Source: CAUZEO01 sp963578625 (GTDB lineage Bacteria > Verrucomicrobiota > Kiritimatiellia > SLOV01). From it: 16,414 bases of DNA. Below the pieces are notes generated by a model. That model was not told where the DNA came from. It searched no databases and saw only the letters and a program-made list of their open reading frames with translations. The stretch spans positions 1 to 16,414 of the forward strand of contig CAUZEO010000079.1 of NCBI GenBank assembly GCA_963578625.1, written 5' to 3'. Shown one piece after another: positions 7,548-15,802 of this stretch (position 1 is the stretch's first letter; the number at the start of each line of letters is the position of its first letter). The position numbers were made by a program, and so were the translations under genes.

Positions 7548-7746
7548 ATATTCTCACAATTCGGGCCATCCTGAAAGTACATTTTGCGATAATTAGTCCT
7601 GAATTCATAGACGGGCCTCTCGTCCATGATTATTTATTGACTGCTTACCAACAACGCCATCTTCGCTGGCGTAAAGGCTCGAACGACGACCTCAACTATG
7701 CTTTAAAAGCCGATCAACTCAAAATATGTGATGATTACGTATTGCA
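7548..7746. other. AT-richer stretch without recognisable gene
   Basis: Visibly richer in A and T than the flanks. One plus-strand frame stays open and reads FAIISPEFIDGPLVHDYLL and AYQQRHLRWRKGSNDDLNYA, stopping at 7750. I do not recognise it and it has no good start, so it may be a shadow or another gene fragment. The minus strand has frequent stops here. It sits where dehydrogenase similarity ends abruptly. Confidence 0.35.
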
Positions 7747-8103
7747 ATGATGAGGGAAACCAACTATAAAGGGGGCTTAGGTGAGGTCGGTGTAAGTTCA
7801 AGCAGATTCACATATGTGAGTGGACTCACGGGCACTTTTTTTGAGAATAACGTGGACCCGCTTACCCACAACGTATCCACATTCGCCTGGCGTACCTCCA
7901 CCTTGCCGGATAATACCAATACCAGCATCTACCAGTTCCCCCAGGAAGGGAACGACCATACCACCGTGGCACGAATCCCCGAGGGAAATGGCAAAATCGT
8001 CTTCCTCGCGTGGGACTGGTTTGACAGCCAACCAGTGGGATCCCAGGACAATGGGTGGATCGCCATGCTCGAGTCGGGCATGTTCGAATGCCTGCGACCG
8101 TGA
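7735..8103 (+). pseudogene. C-terminal fragment of a beta-rich, probably secreted protein
   Basis: About 120 residues with strands typical of exported proteins: SRFTYVSGLTGTFFENNVD, HNVSTFAWRTSTLPDNTNTS, then ARIPEGNGKIVFLAWDWFD and QDNGWIAMLES. The 'GKIVFLAWDWFD' ending resembles the end of extracellular or ThuA/GATase-like modules, but I cannot name the family. No signal peptide or proper start is present, and the ATG pair at 7747-7752 lacks a ribosome site, so this looks like the tail of a longer gene whose front is gone. It ends 120 bases before the first VWA gene and may originally have belonged to the same strand unit. Confidence 0.5.
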
Positions 8104-8141
8104 CCCTGCGCTTGAGTTGGGTAGGTAGGTTCGCCTTCCAG

Positions 8142-8171
8142 TTGGAATTTGTCTCCCAGTTTTCATACAAT
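8142..8171 (+). promoter_or_regulatory. Candidate sigma-70-type promoter for the VWA locus
   Basis: TTGGAA (8142-8147, 4 of 6 to TTGACA) and TACAAT (8166-8171, 5 of 6 to TATAAT) are separated by 18 bases. Transcription would start near 8178, leaving about 45 bases to the TTG start at 8223. This is read by eye and not tested. Confidence 0.45.
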
Positions 8172-8212
8172 CTTGGCGAATGGACGAGATGTGATTCATC
8201 ATTCAGTAATAC

Positions 8213-8217
8213 GGAGG
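8213..8217 (+). promoter_or_regulatory. Ribosome binding site deciding a TTG start for vwa1
   Basis: A GGAGG at 8213-8217 lies 5 bases before TTG 8223, which is in frame and is followed at once by a signal peptide. The open frame extends back to 8055, but that part overlaps the candidate promoter and has no such site, so TTG 8223 is the preferred start. Confidence 0.7.
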
Positions 8218-8222
8218 CAAAA

Positions 8223-10016
8223 TTGATCCCGCTCATCCTTCACTCCAGCCGTTACAACTCATTAACTTGCAAACCCTTTCATCATCTCAAGTGCGCCTTG
8301 GCGGGCCTGTTCTCGATTCTGCTCCTGCTGGCTCCGTATCGCGGGGCCGCCCAATGGACGGGTGCCGCGCGGGAAACCGCGGAATCCGGTGAAGGCGGCG
8401 TCCTGAAGAAGGTGTGGGTCAAGATCAACAACGCCGAAGTCTACAAAACAGAGTCCGGGCACGAGATAAGCGCCAGGCTCCGTCAGCACTCCAAGGCATA
8501 CCACTTCGGCGAAGTCGGCGATAACCGCATTGCCATCGGTGACAAGCCGGCAAAGTCGGATTGCGAGCACTTTGGATTCATTGAAAAAGAGAAAATCATT
8601 GTCTGGGATACCGATCAGGCACTGCGGTTCGTGGGCACGGATGAGGATCAAGTGGTGGAACTCTACACGGATCCGGCATTAACGGACAAAGTCGGTGACG
8701 TAGGAGTCGAGGGGGAAAACGACCCCACCGTCGAGCCGTTTCCGATCTTCAAAAAAACCGATGACGGGAAAGCCTTCGAAATCGCGTTTGTCTATACCGC
8801 AGCGGATGGGACGACTGGAGAAGACGCCAGGAAGCAGGAAGCCCTCCGGCGTGTAGTGACCAAGAGCATCAACAAGGCGGATGTAGTCTTCGTAATGGAC
8901 ATCACCGGCAGTATGCAGGATGAACTCGCGGCGGCAACGGAAAGCGTAGGGCTTCTAATCAAAGAGTTTGCGGCCAAGACCGTAACCATGCCTGACGGAC
9001 GGCAGGAGCCAATGCTGTTTCGGTTTTCATTCCTCGGATTCCGCGACAAGTCAGAGGACGGAACTCATTGGAAAGAGGTCATTCCGTTCCACGGAATAAA
9101 TGATATTCCGGGATTCAATGAAGAGATGGCTCAGCGAATCGCGAAGGGCGGCGGCGACCGCCCGGAGAGCGTGTACTCGGCAGTCGTGGATGCGGCGAAT
9201 ACCGATTGGAGCGACGGAAGCGGCAAGGCGATTGTTCTCATCGGTGATGCGCCGCCCCGCGACGTGGAATTTCGGGACGCGGCGATAACCAAGTGCAAGG
9301 AGCGCTTCATACGCGTCCATAGCATCATCGTCGGCGACGATCAGGAAACCCAGTCCGCATTCAGCGCCCTCTCGCTCGCCACCGGCGGCCAAACCTTCAA
9401 GATTGCCGACGCGCGCAACACCGAGACGGTCAGTAAGATCATCGACTCGCTGAAAGTCGAGATGGCCATCGCCGACGACGCAATAAAGACAATCGACGAG
9501 TGGGTGGATGGCGCGAAGCTTTCTCGCGATGTGCAGGAATTCGTGTTCAGGGGCATTATTCCCGACTTCTCCAAACGTCCCATCCCTCCAACCGTCTACG
9601 TGTCCAGCAAGCAGGACGGCTCCAGGGAAGTCTGTATCTATAAGTCGAAACCCAACCTCTACGAAATGCTCGGCGATATGCAGACGGATTTCGTGCGGAT
9701 GATTGAAAACCCGAGCCCGGAATTGCTCACCGCCATCGCCGCGGGCGGCGTCGAGTTCATCGCGGAACTGGATCCGAACGTGCTCCAGTCCATTCTCGAT
9801 ATGGACGACCCCGCCGCCGCCGCCGAGGAAGTGAAACTGATGCTCGAGGCCATGCCGGAGTTGCCCGGTATCATACGCGAGTTGAACGACAAAGGGGCCA
9901 TCGCGGACTGGCATGCTCTTGCAAAGAAAACCGCCGCCCTGTCACGCTTCGTCGCCGATCCAAAAAATTTCTTCGAAGACAAGGCATGGGTTCCGTTCAA
10001 GGTGTTGAATCTTTAG
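8223..10016 (+). CDS. Secreted von Willebrand factor A domain protein, paralogue 1
   Basis: 597 residues from the TTG at 8223. A signal peptide (CALAGLFSILLLLAPYRGAA, cleavage after about residue 43) is followed by an SH3b-like segment (about 55-125: GVLKKVWVKINNAEVY, KAYHFGEVGDNRIAIGD, FGFIEKEKIIVWDTDQALRF). A VWA domain covers about 220-400: VVFVMDITGSM gives a metal-site D226-x-T228-x-S230, and IVLIGDAPPRD is the late loop; the range ends with ALSLATGGQTFKI. A C-terminal domain from about 440 (EFVFRGIIPDF, NLYEMLGDMQTDF, GVEFIAELDPNVLQ) is the part most alike between this protein and its neighbour. VWA domains bind metal and mediate protein contacts. The order SH3-like segment then VWA recalls the periplasmic part of the T6SS kinase PpkA, which is only a loose resemblance. 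It lies 51 bases before its paralogue. Confidence 0.88.
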   Translation: MIPLILHSSRYNSLTCKPFHHLKCALAGLFSILLLLAPYRGAAQWTGAARETAESGEGGVLKKVWVKINNAEVYKTESGHEISARLRQHSKAYHFGEVGDNRIAIGDKPAKSDCEHFGFIEKEKIIVWDTDQALRFVGTDEDQVVELYTDPALTDKVGDVGVEGENDPTVEPFPIFKKTDDGKAFEIAFVYTAADGTTGEDARKQEALRRVVTKSINKADVVFVMDITGSMQDELAAATESVGLLIKEFAAKTVTMPDGRQEPMLFRFSFLGFRDKSEDGTHWKEVIPFHGINDIPGFNEEMAQRIAKGGGDRPESVYSAVVDAANTDWSDGSGKAIVLIGDAPPRDVEFRDAAITKCKERFIRVHSIIVGDDQETQSAFSALSLATGGQTFKIADARNTETVSKIIDSLKVEMAIADDAIKTIDEWVDGAKLSRDVQEFVFRGIIPDFSKRPIPPTVYVSSKQDGSREVCIYKSKPNLYEMLGDMQTDFVRMIENPSPELLTAIAAGGVEFIAELDPNVLQSILDMDDPAAAAEEVKLMLEAMPELPGIIRELNDKGAIADWHALAKKTAALSRFVADPKNFFEDKAWVPFKVLNL

Positions 10017-10026
10017 CCACTTTCGT

Positions 10027-10050
10027 GGCACGGAGCCTCCGGCCCGTGCC
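10027..10050. repeat. Intergenic hairpin between the two VWA genes
   Basis: GGCACGG (10027-10033) pairs with CCGTGCC (10044-10050) over a 10-base loop. An alternative hairpin GCCAC-tttc-GTGGC (10016-10029) overlaps it and includes the last base of the vwa1 stop codon. There is no T-run, so it is more likely an mRNA processing or attenuation structure, or an insertion of a repeat, than a terminator. Confidence 0.45.
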
Positions 10051-10067
10051 GCGAACTATGTGAACAA

Positions 10068-11840
10068 ATGAAAAAAACCAATGTGAAAAACCAATTTCTA
10101 GCAATCCTGTCAGTTTTCATTTTCGGCGCGCTCCCGTCCATCGCCGCGATCTTTGAGGACGTAGCCGGTGACAGCGCGGAACGGGGCCCCGGCGGTGTTC
10201 TCAAAAAGGTCTGGGTCATTCGCAACGGCGCGGAAGTCTACCGGGACACCGAGCAAAGCGCCGTGGATTCAAGACTCAACCAGCATTCCAAAGCATACCA
10301 CTTTGGAACCACGAACGACCTGATTGCAATCGGCGACAAGCCAAAGAAATCGGACTGCGCTCACCACGGCTTCATCGCCGCCGGCGATGTGATTATCTGG
10401 GACACGGACCAGGCGCTGCGCTTCGTGGGTAAAGACAAGGAAACCTACGTGGACTTGTTTCGCGACGAGGCGTTGACCGACAAAATCAGCGAATCGGTCG
10501 TCGAAGGCCCGAACGATCCAACCGTCATGCCCTTTCCCATCTTCCGGCGCACCGACGACGGTCGCGCGTTTGAAATTGCCTTCATCTACACCGCGCAAAG
10601 CGGCGCCGACACCTACGACGAGCGGATCCAGGAAAGTCTCCGCAAGGTCGTCACCAAGGATGTCAGCAGCATCGACGTAGCATTCGTTATGGATGTCACC
10701 GCCAGCATGCACAACGAGTTGGCGGCGGCAAAAGAAAAAATCCGGGAACTCATGAATGAGTTCGGCAACCGGACCGTGGAGCTGTTCGGCCGGTTGCACC
10801 CCCTGCGTCTCCGGTTCGCCTTCGTGGGATACCGGGATCAGGCCGAGGGAGATGAGTGGGTGGAAATCATTCCCTTTGCAGCCCGAGGTCAGGCCGATAG
10901 TTTTGAAGATCAGCTCAACGAAATTCACGCCATGTCGCGACTGAACAGAGACTGGAAAGAGAATGTGTGCGGCGGCCTGAAGGAAGCGTTGGGCCTGGAT
11001 TGGAGGAAGGAAAATGCCAAAGTCATCATTCTCATCGGAGACGCCGCGCCGAAAGATGAGGGTCTCTTTCCCAGGATTCTGGAACAGTGCACGCAACGGT
11101 TCATTCGCATTTACAGCGTGGTGGTCGAATCTCACAAGGAACCGGCCGCGCAAACCTGGCGTTCCTTCAAGAAAATGGCCATTTCTACCGGCGGCCAGTG
11201 CTTCAAAATCGACGATGTGGAAGACACCCTGACCGTCGACAAGATTGTAGAGACCCTCACCATCGAAGAAGCCGCCGTGGCCAAGGCCCCAGGCGTAGTT
11301 CGCGCCTGGGCGGAGGGCGGCGCGCATTTATCTCGCGATTCGCAAGAGTTTCTCTTTCGGGGAGTATTGCCCGACGAAACCCGGCGCCCGATCCCCCCCA
11401 CTGTTTTCGTATCCAGCAGGAAGGACGGCACCCGCCAGGTTTGCCTCTACAAATCGAAAGCGAATCTGTACGAAATGCTCGGCGATATGCAGACTGATTT
11501 CGTAGGCATGATCGAGAATCCAAGCCCCGCGCTACTTGCCGCGATCAATGCCGGCGGCGTCGAGTTTATCGCGGAACTGGACCCGAACGTGCTTCAAACG
11601 ATTGTGGAGATGGACGACCTCACGGAGGCCAATCTCGAAATCCGCTCCATGCTCGAAGTCATGCCCGAACTGCCCGGCATCGTGCGCGAGCTACATGAAA
11701 AGGGACTCGCTGCCGAATGGCATGAGCTGGCAAAGAAAACAGCGACCCTGTCCCGATTCGTTTCCGACCCAAGAAATTTCTACGCCGACAAAGCCTGGGT
11801 TCCTTTTCACATTCTCGAGTTCGCGGATGGAGAGGATTGA
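10068..11840 (+). CDS. Secreted von Willebrand factor A domain protein, paralogue 2
   Basis: 590 residues, co-linear with the preceding protein over its whole length and clearly a tandem duplicate. MKKTNVKNQFLAILSVFIFG and a cleavage near ALPSIAA form a signal peptide. The SH3b-like part (GVLKKVWVIRNGAEVYRD, KAYHFGTTNDLIAIGD, IIWDTDQALRFVGKD) and the VWA metal motif VAFVMDVTASM (D209-x-T211-x-S213) and VIILIGDAAPKD are retained. The C-terminal block (NLYEMLGDMQTDFVGMIENP, GVEFIAELDPNVLQ, MPELPGIVRELHEKG) is nearly unchanged, while the loop region between the VWA motifs differs more. A Cys in KSDCAHHGF and one in EQCTQRF are conserved in both copies. The ATG has no strong ribosome site. Expected location is the periplasm or cell surface; function unknown. 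Confidence 0.88.
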   Translation: MKKTNVKNQFLAILSVFIFGALPSIAAIFEDVAGDSAERGPGGVLKKVWVIRNGAEVYRDTEQSAVDSRLNQHSKAYHFGTTNDLIAIGDKPKKSDCAHHGFIAAGDVIIWDTDQALRFVGKDKETYVDLFRDEALTDKISESVVEGPNDPTVMPFPIFRRTDDGRAFEIAFIYTAQSGADTYDERIQESLRKVVTKDVSSIDVAFVMDVTASMHNELAAAKEKIRELMNEFGNRTVELFGRLHPLRLRFAFVGYRDQAEGDEWVEIIPFAARGQADSFEDQLNEIHAMSRLNRDWKENVCGGLKEALGLDWRKENAKVIILIGDAAPKDEGLFPRILEQCTQRFIRIYSVVVESHKEPAAQTWRSFKKMAISTGGQCFKIDDVEDTLTVDKIVETLTIEEAAVAKAPGVVRAWAEGGAHLSRDSQEFLFRGVLPDETRRPIPPTVFVSSRKDGTRQVCLYKSKANLYEMLGDMQTDFVGMIENPSPALLAAINAGGVEFIAELDPNVLQTIVEMDDLTEANLEIRSMLEVMPELPGIVRELHEKGLAAEWHELAKKTATLSRFVSDPRNFYADKAWVPFHILEFADGED

Positions 11841-11842
11841 GA

Positions 11843-13168
<1,326 letters not shown>

Positions 13169-13172
13169 ATTT

Positions 13173-13757
13173 TTGTATCTGTCACGCATCCAGAAACTCG
13201 GAAAAGCCGCCTGCATCGGCGCGCTACCCTTCCTCATTTATGCTACCACCGCGCATTCGGAATTTATCCCGTCAGAACTCTCGGGATCCAAATCGTACGG
13301 TGAAGTCCAGCAACAGCTGCTCCTCGAACTGGCACAGCAAAGGTTGGAGTCCTTGGGTTTTTCCGGAGATGAAGCGGCCTCGATCGCGGCCGGCTTCGCC
13401 TCGGCACTAAAGGATTTTCGGATCCAGGCCTGCCAGGTTCGCAGTACGACGGAGGGACTGGTAGTGGAACTGAACGGGCCCGCCTTGCAGGATGCCACAG
13501 CGACGTTGGCTGCAGCACTCCAGTCCTCACATCCCGATTGCCTGTCGCGAATAAACAACGCCAGCGGGTATTCCTTCGCCAAGGTCGTCGGGATAAACTG
13601 GCGGGGCCTCCTGATTGTGGTCCTTCCGCTGGTCGTGGTCATTACGGTGGCGCTGACTGCCGGAGGCAGTGCAGGCGAATTGATTGCCGCCGCCGCCATT
13701 GTCGGATTGCTCCTCGCGTTATTCGTTAGCCCGAAACTTATTTTCGGGGAACGCTAG
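13173..13757 (+). CDS. Small exported protein with two C-terminal membrane segments
   Basis: 194 residues from TTG 13173, five bases after the previous stop. A signal peptide (KAACIGALPFLIYATTAHS, cleavage near residue 29) is followed by a predicted soluble, mostly helical domain (SYGEVQQQLLLELAQQRLES, then LGFSGDEAASIAAGFASALK) with Cys87 and Cys123, and two membrane helices at about 145-163 and 168-187 (LLIVVLPLVVVITVALTAG; LIAAAAIVGLLLALFV). The last seven residues (SPKLIFGER) would face the periplasm if the domain does. I recognise no family. The position directly behind the VWA genes suggests an inner-membrane partner for them. The start has only a weak ribosome site. Confidence 0.75.
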   Translation: MYLSRIQKLGKAACIGALPFLIYATTAHSEFIPSELSGSKSYGEVQQQLLLELAQQRLESLGFSGDEAASIAAGFASALKDFRIQACQVRSTTEGLVVELNGPALQDATATLAAALQSSHPDCLSRINNASGYSFAKVVGINWRGLLIVVLPLVVVITVALTAGGSAGELIAAAAIVGLLLALFVSPKLIFGER

Positions 13758-13807
13758 GCCGCATCGTCACCCTTTTTCTCCCCCGCTTACGAATGTCACT
13801 CCGCAAA

Positions 13808-13852
13808 GTAGCGGAAGTCGCCAAGACTTCCGGTCGGCAACGCATAAGCCCG
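13808..13852. repeat. Dispersed palindromic repeat, copy 2
   Basis: CGGAAGTC-gccaa-GACTTCCG (13812-13832) differs from copy 1 at 1388-1432 only in one loop base inside the palindrome, and the match continues through ggtcggc to cccgg. The copies are in the same orientation, more than 12 kb apart. The surrounding stretch 13758-13936 holds no other recognisable feature and probably is not translated. Confidence 0.75.
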
Positions 13853-13936
13853 GCAAACGGGAACGATTGGGAAGATGGTAGTACAAAGAGATCAGATTAT
13901 GAACGGACGAGAACGACGAAATGGTTCCTTTCTAAA

Positions 13937-14518
13937 ATGCAACACTACGCAGTGTGCTATATAGCGTTTTCAATACGCGAATTACTTCTATGGCTGTTTC
14001 GTAGCTTCACCTCGTTTGCCGGGAGAAAACGCGACCTTTGCGCGCTGGGGCCCCATCGAGCCGCCTTCGCTCTGATCCTGCTCCTTCCCGGTTGCTCAAT
14101 CATGCAACCGATGAAGCCGGGACACCCCGAATTCGAAAAATTCTCCTCCGCGGAACACAGTGACTTTGGTGTAGTTTACGAAACGGCAGGTGATTTGCGG
14201 GCAGCGCGGCGACAGTTCGAGTATGCGGTGCGCAAAGATCCCGGGAATCACGTGGCATGGACCAACCTGGGAAACATCCACGCGCAACAGGGGCATTGGG
14301 ATCGCGCCAGGGATGCATACCTCCACGCCCTTGCCCTCCACCCGGGATACGGACCGGCAGTAATCAATCTAGCCCACGCTTACCTCAACGTATCTCCCCC
14401 CGCCCCGCAAATCGCTACCGCGGTCCTCGACGCCCAAAAACCTTTGCTGACGCCCGAGTACCTTCAGGCCGCCGAAAAAATCGTTGAAGAAATTCTCAAC
14501 GAATCGATGGTCCGGTGA
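13937..14518 (+). CDS. TPR lipoprotein
   Basis: A lipoprotein signal is visible: hydrophobic AAFALILLLPG directly before Cys at 14093-14095 (residue 53 from ATG 13937). The mature protein has at least two tetratricopeptide units: SDFGVVYETAGDLRAARRQF, then EYAVRKDPGNHVAWTNLGNI, HAQQGHWDRARDAYLHALAL, and HPGYGPAVINLAHAYL, followed by a helical tail. TPR lipoproteins commonly act as outer-membrane adaptors. The frame is open back to 13793, but that part covers the palindromic repeat; ATG 13937 gives a long N-terminal region before the signal and has no clear ribosome site, so a non-ATG start closer to the signal is also possible. It is the last gene of the same-strand set and, together with the VWA genes, places all products in the envelope. 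Confidence 0.75.
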   Translation: MQHYAVCYIAFSIRELLLWLFRSFTSFAGRKRDLCALGPHRAAFALILLLPGCSIMQPMKPGHPEFEKFSSAEHSDFGVVYETAGDLRAARRQFEYAVRKDPGNHVAWTNLGNIHAQQGHWDRARDAYLHALALHPGYGPAVINLAHAYLNVSPPAPQIATAVLDAQKPLLTPEYLQAAEKIVEEILNESMVR

Positions 14519-14636
14519 AAGAAGAACCAGCGCAACGAATCCGGCGCCAGACTTTTCAAAATTGCACCGGCAAAGAAGATGATTTGACAAGTGTGCTGGG
14601 ACGATGAGATCTGCGAATATCCTTGATGACTAGATC

Positions 14637-14798
14637 TCAGAGCGAAACGCCCTGGATAGACTTGGCAAAGATCTCCTTCCAACGGAAAAACCGCTGGATT
14701 TGCCGCTCGAGAATTCCCTCCCGATGGACGAAATCGGCATAATCACTCCCCCCTTCTATTTTTTTGCCGCAGCCGTTACATTTTTGCCCGGCTAAATA
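14637..14798 (-). pseudogene. Zinc-ribbon-like protein fragment
   Basis: On the minus strand a frame without a start codon reads CNGCGKKIEGGSDYADFVHR and then EGILERQIQRFFRWKEIFAK, ending SIQGVSL. The CxxCGKKI start is like half of a zinc ribbon and the rest looks like a real amphipathic helix, not random translation. Too short to name; treated as a remnant. The neighbouring stretch 14519-14636 holds nothing I can identify. Confidence 0.35.
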
Positions 14799-14884
14799 TT
14801 ACCAAAGACCCAAAACCGGATATTTACCAGCAACGACAAGAACTGTTCTGCACCCGCAGGAAAACGACATGGCCAAGTCCCCGC

Positions 14885-15325
14885 TCACCAAGTTGCTGAT
14901 ATGGCGATCACCATTCGCAATGACAGGATTCGCCATGGGCCCTTGCGAGTATTACCCAGGCGCATGGCGTCGTCGTGTTCGATTCCCCGTTGCTTGAGTC
15001 GCTTGACCCTGGTACGCGGCAGTTTCCATTGGTTCCAGAAGAAGGCTTTGAGGCGGCGGGCGATCCAGCGATTGAGTTCGTGAATGAGTTTCTTGCCCAT
15101 GCTGAACTCGTAGTAGGGTCGCCATCCGCGCAGAAAGCTGTTCAACGCCTCTATCACCGAAAGGATGTTCCTGCCTCGTACACGCCTGGTGATTTCGCAC
15201 ACTCGATTATTGAAACGTCGTACGGTCTTTGGATGGATGACCGTGCGCGTCACGCCGAAGATTCGAAAAGCGCGAAATCCGAGGAACGTTGCATCCCACG
15301 GGCGCACGCTTTGTGCGCTCTTTCC
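14885..15325 (-). pseudogene. Group II intron reverse transcriptase/maturase, C-terminal fragment
   Basis: Reads KSAQSVRPWDATFLGFRAF (end of the RT domain), then the thumb and maturase X domain: IHPKTVRRFNNRVCEITRRV, SFLRGWRPYYEFSMG, ELNRWIARRLKAFFWNQWK, RVKRLKQRGIEHDDAMRLGN and RKGPWR. These match the C-terminal third of bacterial group II intron-encoded proteins. The catalytic RT part with YxDD is missing; similarity starts near 15322, and the tail ends with a TGA shortly before the usual end of the family. No intron domain V hairpin is visible downstream on this strand. It is therefore a dead remnant of a mobile intron. Confidence 0.85.
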
Positions 15326-15417
15326 AACGGACTTCTTCGTATGCCCTCTGCTGGCGGCCATTGGCGATAGCCGGCATTCCTGCCGACACACCGCGAGGTG
15401 TCGCGTTGTTCGTGTTC

Positions 15418-15690
15418 CCCGCCTTCGGGGCTCGTGGGGTGGCCACGACGACCGCGTTGCACAGGGCCGTCACTCCCACAGGTGCTCCCGGCACTGCCGG
15501 CAAGCAGGCCGAAGCGTTCGCGATACTGCGGTTGCTGCTCGCAGCAGGAGCAGACCCTTCAATCAAGAACAAGCAGGGCAAGCGTCCCGCCGATTACGCG
15601 ACGGATGAGGTAATCATGGGCCTCCTGCAATCGGAGCACGAAGAGGGAGCTCGATTTCGGATTGAGAGGGACACAAGAACGCCACCGTGA
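15418..15690 (+). pseudogene. Ankyrin-repeat protein, 3' fragment
   Basis: Reads TTTALHRAV and ILRLLLAAGADPSIKNKQGK followed by RPADYATDEVIMGLL, the consensus of one and a half ankyrin repeats, then a charged tail ending at the stop 15688-15690. The usual front of the gene is missing; upstream the sequence becomes the antisense of the maturase remnant. Ankyrin repeats mediate protein binding. No start can be assigned; the frame is open to about 15289. Confidence 0.6.
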
Positions 15691-15802
15691 TGTGATGAGG
15701 GGTGATGAAGCATCCGAATCTTTGTCCGGATCTCCGTCGATTCGACCAAAATCGGGACAAGGACTGGACAGGGTCCTCAGTACACGGCCCTTTCTTGATT
15801 CA
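15691..15802. other. Short intergenic stretch with weak repeats
   Basis: Between the ankyrin and helicase remnants there is a weak 6-base periodicity (cgggac aaggac tggaca, 15753-15770) and no open frame with recognisable similarity. I see nothing else here. Confidence 0.3.

Noticed and set aside
8055..8222. Upstream extension of the first VWA protein to 8055
   Set aside because: The strong GGAGG and signal peptide at TTG 8223 are better; the extension overlaps a promoter-like sequence and the tail of another fragment.
9051..9914. Minus-strand frame of 287 codons opposite vwa1
   Set aside because: Antisense shadow; the same occurs opposite vwa2 at 10269-11327, which shows it is caused by codon use of the duplicated gene.
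10027..10050. Rho-independent terminator between the VWA genes
   Set aside because: The hairpin is GC-rich but has no following T-run on either strand.
10269..11327. Minus-strand frame of 352 codons opposite vwa2
   Set aside because: Antisense shadow of a clearly coding paralogue; low-complexity His/Gly/Val-rich translation.
13793..13936. N-terminal extension of the TPR lipoprotein from 13793
   Set aside because: It translates the palindromic repeat and carries no signal; no ribosome site supports it.
14885..15325. Intact mobile group II intron or retron
   Set aside because: No YxDD catalytic motif and no domain V hairpin visible; only a C-terminal fragment is present.
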